Source of the DNA: Cheiracanthium punctorium
Lineage: Eukaryota > Arthropoda > Arachnida > Araneae > Cheiracanthiidae
NCBI GenBank assembly: GCA_038373885.1
Contig: JAWZYV010015837.1
Coordinates: forward strand, 372,001 to 436,000
Direction: 5' to 3'
DNA length: 64,000 nt
The stretch's first letter is position 1. Every line of letters begins with the position of its first letter. Position numbers and translations under genes: made by a program. Below, one piece after another: positions 59,368 through 64,000 of the stretch. The notes beneath the pieces were generated by a model. The model was not told where the DNA came from, did not search any database, and worked only from the letters and a program-made list of their open reading frames with translations.

Positions 59368-61418
59368 GCTTTGAATACTGAAAATCAAATATTTAGATAC
59401 TAAGGGCACCATGCCTGTTAAATGTCGTTACAATAAAAACATGAATTATTTCTTCACGAAAATAAAATTTAAATAGGATACTATATAGCAGTAGTTCTGT
59501 TTTTATTTGGCTCTTAAAAATTAACTAGCTGCTACAAAATGGCGGAATTTGGTCACCCTACTTTCACCTAGCTATAGACAGCTATGAATTTTATGTATTA
59601 CTGGTGATTTCAACTATGAAAACCCCATACAGAACACGGTATTTGCTATAGAAAAATTAGAGAAATTACTGCAAACAATATCAAATACTGCTATATTCAA
59701 AGAAAATCTATAAAATGTTTTAATACACGAGAATTATATATCGGTACTGCACGGTAGTGCATAGTTACTTGGTAGATTATTTGAAATAGGCGTCATATTG
59801 AATTATATATGAAATTAGTCTAATTATATTCCGTGTATATATATCATTTTTATGATAAAATGATAGTCAACAATTTGATAGTTCAAACCCTGATTAATGT
59901 CTTAAATAAAAGTGTTCTAATTGGAAAATTGAAAAAAATTGAATGTCATTTAAATATGATTGAATAAATTTAATAATCTCATCTCCTGAACAGTTACAAA
60001 AAGACCCTGCACAGTCCGTAAATTTTGCGAAAACTAATTTTACTAGCATTTATTATTTAATTTCCTTTTCCTAAATGCAAAGATAATGATTCAGTAATAT
60101 TTGCACGCATGAAGGATTAAAAACAAATGTTTTTGACTTAAACACTCTAACATGGGTAGCAGTTTTCCAACGAACTTTCCAACGATATCCTCACAGTTTC
60201 CGCAAACGGCACAAAAATATTTATTCAGCAACTCACAAGTTACCGTTATAAATAGGCGCTTTTTACTAATGTGGTCTCCTCTGTAGCTGACAGATTCACT
60301 CTACCACAACTGAATAATTAACCCAGTCTAGTGAACAAACGGGTGAGTTCCCAATAGATCTGAGAAGCGCATTATTGTTGCCAGGAATGCAAGCAATTTA
60401 CGGGGGTACAGATGTTCTATAAAGATCGTGATTCTCATGGAGTGCGGGATGATTTTCATTTCGCAATTGATTCCTAAGTATTGTATTGTGGAAAATTCTG
60501 TTGTAGAAAAAAATTAGCGATCGGGCAGTTCGTTATAACATGCGTTTTTATGCTTAATGTTGCAAACGCTGAAGATGATGTAAGTAAGAAGCTTAAAGAT
60601 GTTTAGAATTCGAGTTCGATGTCAAAAATGCTGCAATCATACTTTTTGTGGATGGTATTGGTTCTTTTATGGTATGGAACCTGGTATGGATTGAATGGTA
60701 ATGGTTAGATTGGAAGTTTGGGGTACAATGAAACAAAATTTACTACTTATTTTCCTGTTCACAAATTTGCATGTACAAAATTAAAATGAACGCTTTACTG
60801 AACGCTTTTAACCTACTCTATTCCCCATCTAAACGCATTTTTATGAGTTTGTAAATAGTATCTTCATATTTGAAAAACTTCAAAAGGTGAAGGTCGACAT
60901 TGTTTCATAAACACTGAAATAATATGAGACAAAAATTAAATTTCAGCATACATGTTTTATGTACATTTCTAGTAAAGATTAGTAGAAATAAATATGAAAT
61001 TCAATTGGACAATTTACTTAAGCTGTTAGAGCTTGAGATGAAACATAATACTTTAAATAAGCCCATAGTTTTTCATTTTATATTAAATTTATTTAAATCA
61101 AACTCAACAATTAACATTTCTGCTTCCCTTTCTGTGCTATCTGGATGAACGGAACTTGGTAGTTTTGACTACAATTTGAGTTTTTCCAAACATATATATA
61201 CCCGAAGAACGCGGAAATTTGAAGCTTGGACTTTGCCGTTTTGCGTACAGAACTTCGCATTCCGTTTAATTTCAATTTATTATGTTCCTACAGATTATAG
61301 TTCTTTACATTTAAGTTCACCTTCCTTCATTAAAATATAATCATTTCGAACGATACTGCTTGTGTCACACATGTTATATGAGAATAGTTCATAATATGTA
61401 CTGTTTGGAATGTTAGTT

Positions 61419-61446
61419 GATGGTGACAATCAGGATTGTCACCATC
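61419..61446. repeat. Perfect 13-bp inverted repeat with 2-bp loop
   Basis: GATGGTGACAATC-AG-GATTGTCACCATC is fully complementary and stands out as less AT-rich than its surroundings. It may be a symmetric protein-binding site or a chance palindrome. Confidence 0.85.
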
Positions 61447-64000
61447 TCCATAGTCTGAAGATTGAGTAGGATTTAAAAACACTTCTTTTTAACTTTATGT
61501 GCTCTATGGAGATCTAAATTTAAATATTTACTAGTAAAATCTTTATTTTAAGTAAATTCATTCACCCGGGGTTTGATGAAACATGTTTAATTGTACCTCA
61601 CCCACGAGTGTTTTCTTGCACCCCAAATTGAGGCTACAAACTAAATATATTTTTACTAATTCCTAATATTTATTTTTCAATTCTTGCTTTGAAAGCATGA
61701 AGACCACAACACAGTGATCACGATAGTTGAAAAATAATTAATCATGCATATAAGAATATGGCGGTAAAACAAAATTACTTTTAGTAACGAAATTTACTTT
61801 CAATGGTAAAAATCCAATAATTTTCTATATGTCTTGCTGTAAAAATGCGATTGTCTCCAAATCACATCAGTATATGGAAAATATATTTATATAATATGTA
61901 TCTGAGTTTCAACTTTCTGTGACTAATCACATTGATGTTAGATAGCATGTTTCATTGTACCCCGTGTTTCGCTGGATCCCAAGTTCCCCTATATGGTGTA
62001 GATTATGTTTGTTTACTCTAATGCAATAACGAATGGTAGAATTCAAATTTCGACAGTTTAAATCCAGTAAGAAAAGGAAAGTAAATTTTTTGTTTATTTC
62101 TCTACAGAGAAATTTCTCTTATTTCAGTGATTGCAATGTGTCAATTCCAGAAAGTTAGGCTAATGCATTTATGGTAATTTATATTCTATGAGCGTTTCAG
62201 CTAGCCTAGCTGGACAAGAGGGTACACCACTTCTCATATATATAATACAGTTTTTAATATTTGTTTATACATGCGTAATACATGTGAATGAATAAAAATT
62301 GTTTTGTGTGTATTTTCCTAAAGAATAAGCTATTCACATAACTTAAAAATTACATTTCCCTTGAGAATCAGCTGGATTACACCCAGCTAATAATGACAGT
62401 TAATATTTATTGAGGAAACAAATTATTTATTGACACATTTTAATGAATGTTCAAGAAATATCTTTCACATGCTGGAGGACTTTATTATATGGTAAATTTA
62501 TGCAGTAATAATTTATTTATAATTTAAGCATAGTAAATGTTTTAGCTTCCTATTAATTAATTATTCATGAATATTTTAAAGTTATAAAATTATTTTTTAA
62601 TTTGAAATTCTCAGATAATATACAATAAACTGAACTCATTAAGAGAGAGAATTGCATAGCATGAATTTTCATTTGCGTACTTTAAGCCGTGATTCCTTTT
62701 GATGTTCGGCACAATTTCTTGCAATGACAAAATTTGAATATTTTAGCTTTCTTGTGTTTTATTGTAATTCCTGTAAGATATGCATAAAGTCATGAATGCT
62801 GTTAGTCGAACAAAATTACTGGAGGAAATATGTTGCTATTATAACTTTAAGTTTCGTAAAATATGATCTCATAGCAAAATTTAATCTTTAAAATTTTTAG
62901 ATATTGTAGTCTAATGTGAAAAAGAAAATTATCGCTTATCATATATTTTTAATTGTGCTTCTGTTTAATTATGCGATTTGGGAGGTGCATTTCTGGAATA
63001 CATAAAAAACATCTCGGTAAAATTTACGCGCATTTAGATTTTTGTTTTAGTAGCTTCGCACGAAAATAAATAGTTTCGGATATTGTTTCAGAAATCGTTC
63101 AAACTCGTGTAACAAACAATCTTTTAAGTATGTTATAAGATGGAACACTTTTACTTCAATATTTCTCTTTTAATGCTTTTTTTTACATCTATGATTATTC
63201 AATTTTATTCAGCTTATATTCAACACACCAAGTGTTGCAAGAGGATGCAATTCTGGAAAATCATTTCCATGCACAGACAAGTAACTATGGCATTACATTA
63301 TATGTGTCAAAAGTGCGTTTCTGCAAGATTACACAATTTATTGCAGGAATCAGAATGTCAAAATAATTTGAAACTGACATGTGATTAAGCGACGTTACAT
63401 GAAAATTTAACTCTGTGATTCTTTTGTTACCCTCTCACAGTACAATGTAGAAAAAAAAAGTCCCCTTACATTATTTATAACATTTGTTCCAGCAAAATCG
63501 TTCTAAACGTCTTGCGCTAGAGTGAAACAGAATAATGACGACAACTTTTGTGCATCACACAGAAACGAACAAAAGCACCCGAAGCAGTTAATTTAAAGAG
63601 AACTTCACCATCTTTCTTTCTTTCTTTTCACTTATTTTTTTCCATATATTTCACCCTTTTTATCATACGTCGGCAGTGAACGCAAGGTTGCGTGAAAAAT
63701 GCGAGTCCACCATTTTTTTTTCTCTTGCCTGACAAAAAAGTTCTTCATTTTTCAAAGCTCTTTTACGAAGTTAAGGATTTTATATTCACCCAGAGTTTTT
63801 TTTCTTTATTTCTTTATTTCATTTTCTTTCCCTCTCACTTCTTAAGAGTTTGTTGTTGATGCATCTCCTCCTAGTTGAAATCTTCTTCCTACAGACGTCT
63901 TATGCGCATATTATCACGCGGGGGGGATGATTTATACCAAGTATGGATTTGCCTACGCGATGGATCACAGAACTCCTAAAAGATGAATAATAATAATAAA

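Larger units (their letters stand above)
58481..64000. other. AT-rich DNA, no gene supported
   Basis: Two hairpins (59349-59367 and 61419-61446) are listed. Frames at 60924-61148 and 63140-63388 show no domain; the latter is Cys/His-containing but unremarkable. A (CTTT)n stretch lies at 63609-63626, and ATAATAATAATAA closes the window. Confidence 0.5.

Noticed and set aside
63140..63388. 82-codon plus frame with several Cys and a hydrophobic N-terminus
   Set aside because: It superficially resembles a secreted peptide, but cysteine spacing fits no family I can name and the hydrophobic part comes from T-runs.

Overview
The window is non-coding-dominated nuclear DNA from an animal, most likely an invertebrate and probably an arthropod; a chelicerate such as a spider would fit, but that is an inference. 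The evidence is very AT-rich DNA with TA, CA and A/T-run microsatellites, no long open frames or operon structure, and remnants of animal transposon families. These are Tc1, mariner (DD34D), piggyBac-type, hAT-like and PIF/Harbinger-like DNA elements, a LINE with an RNase H domain, and a probable BEL/Pao pol fragment. No complete cellular gene, rRNA, tRNA or CRISPR array was found. Nearly all open frames of 60-130 codons here are chance or transposon-derived.

Layout. 1-4.7 kb is AT-rich, with one exon-like island at 266-433. 4.72-8.00 kb is a 3.3-kb DNA element with 16-bp terminal inverted repeats, GC-rich ends and smaller repeats nested inside. 8.0-28.4 kb is mostly unremarkable intergenic or intronic DNA. 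It holds a long TA tract (10.57 kb), a diverged inverted repeat (11.1 kb), a CpG-richer island (16.1-16.5 kb), a LINE RNase H tail (16.74 kb), a deleted mariner (19.18 kb), a small inverted-repeat element (20.3 kb), a GATCATTTT-motif element (23.4-24.35 kb) and a BEL/Pao-like scrap (27.9 kb). 28.44-28.97 kb is a piggyBac-type miniature element containing a 253-bp palindrome; a second, truncated and inverted copy lies at 39.26 kb. 33.64-34.14 kb is a foldback built around a dead transposase 3' end.

46.1-53.1 kb is the most structured part. A mariner 3' fragment abuts a Tc1 transposase that is split by a 2,385-bp hAT-like element. After about 450 bp comes a second, 2,581-bp copy of the same element in the opposite orientation. 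The two have different target-site duplications, so they inserted independently, yet together they form an inverted repeat with arms of about 2.4 kb. Their ends are dense arrays of GAGAC/TCTCG motifs. A PIF-like miniature element with TTA duplications follows at 52.93 kb.

54.8-64 kb contains a promoter-like island with a short basic open frame (55.0-55.35 kb), a pair of diverged duplicates sharing a conserved reading frame (56.4 and 58.2 kb) flanking a dead DD34D mariner (57.5 kb), and then featureless AT-rich DNA. If the exon-like islands are real, the window is mostly intron or intergenic DNA of large genes shaped by nested DNA transposons and foldbacks.
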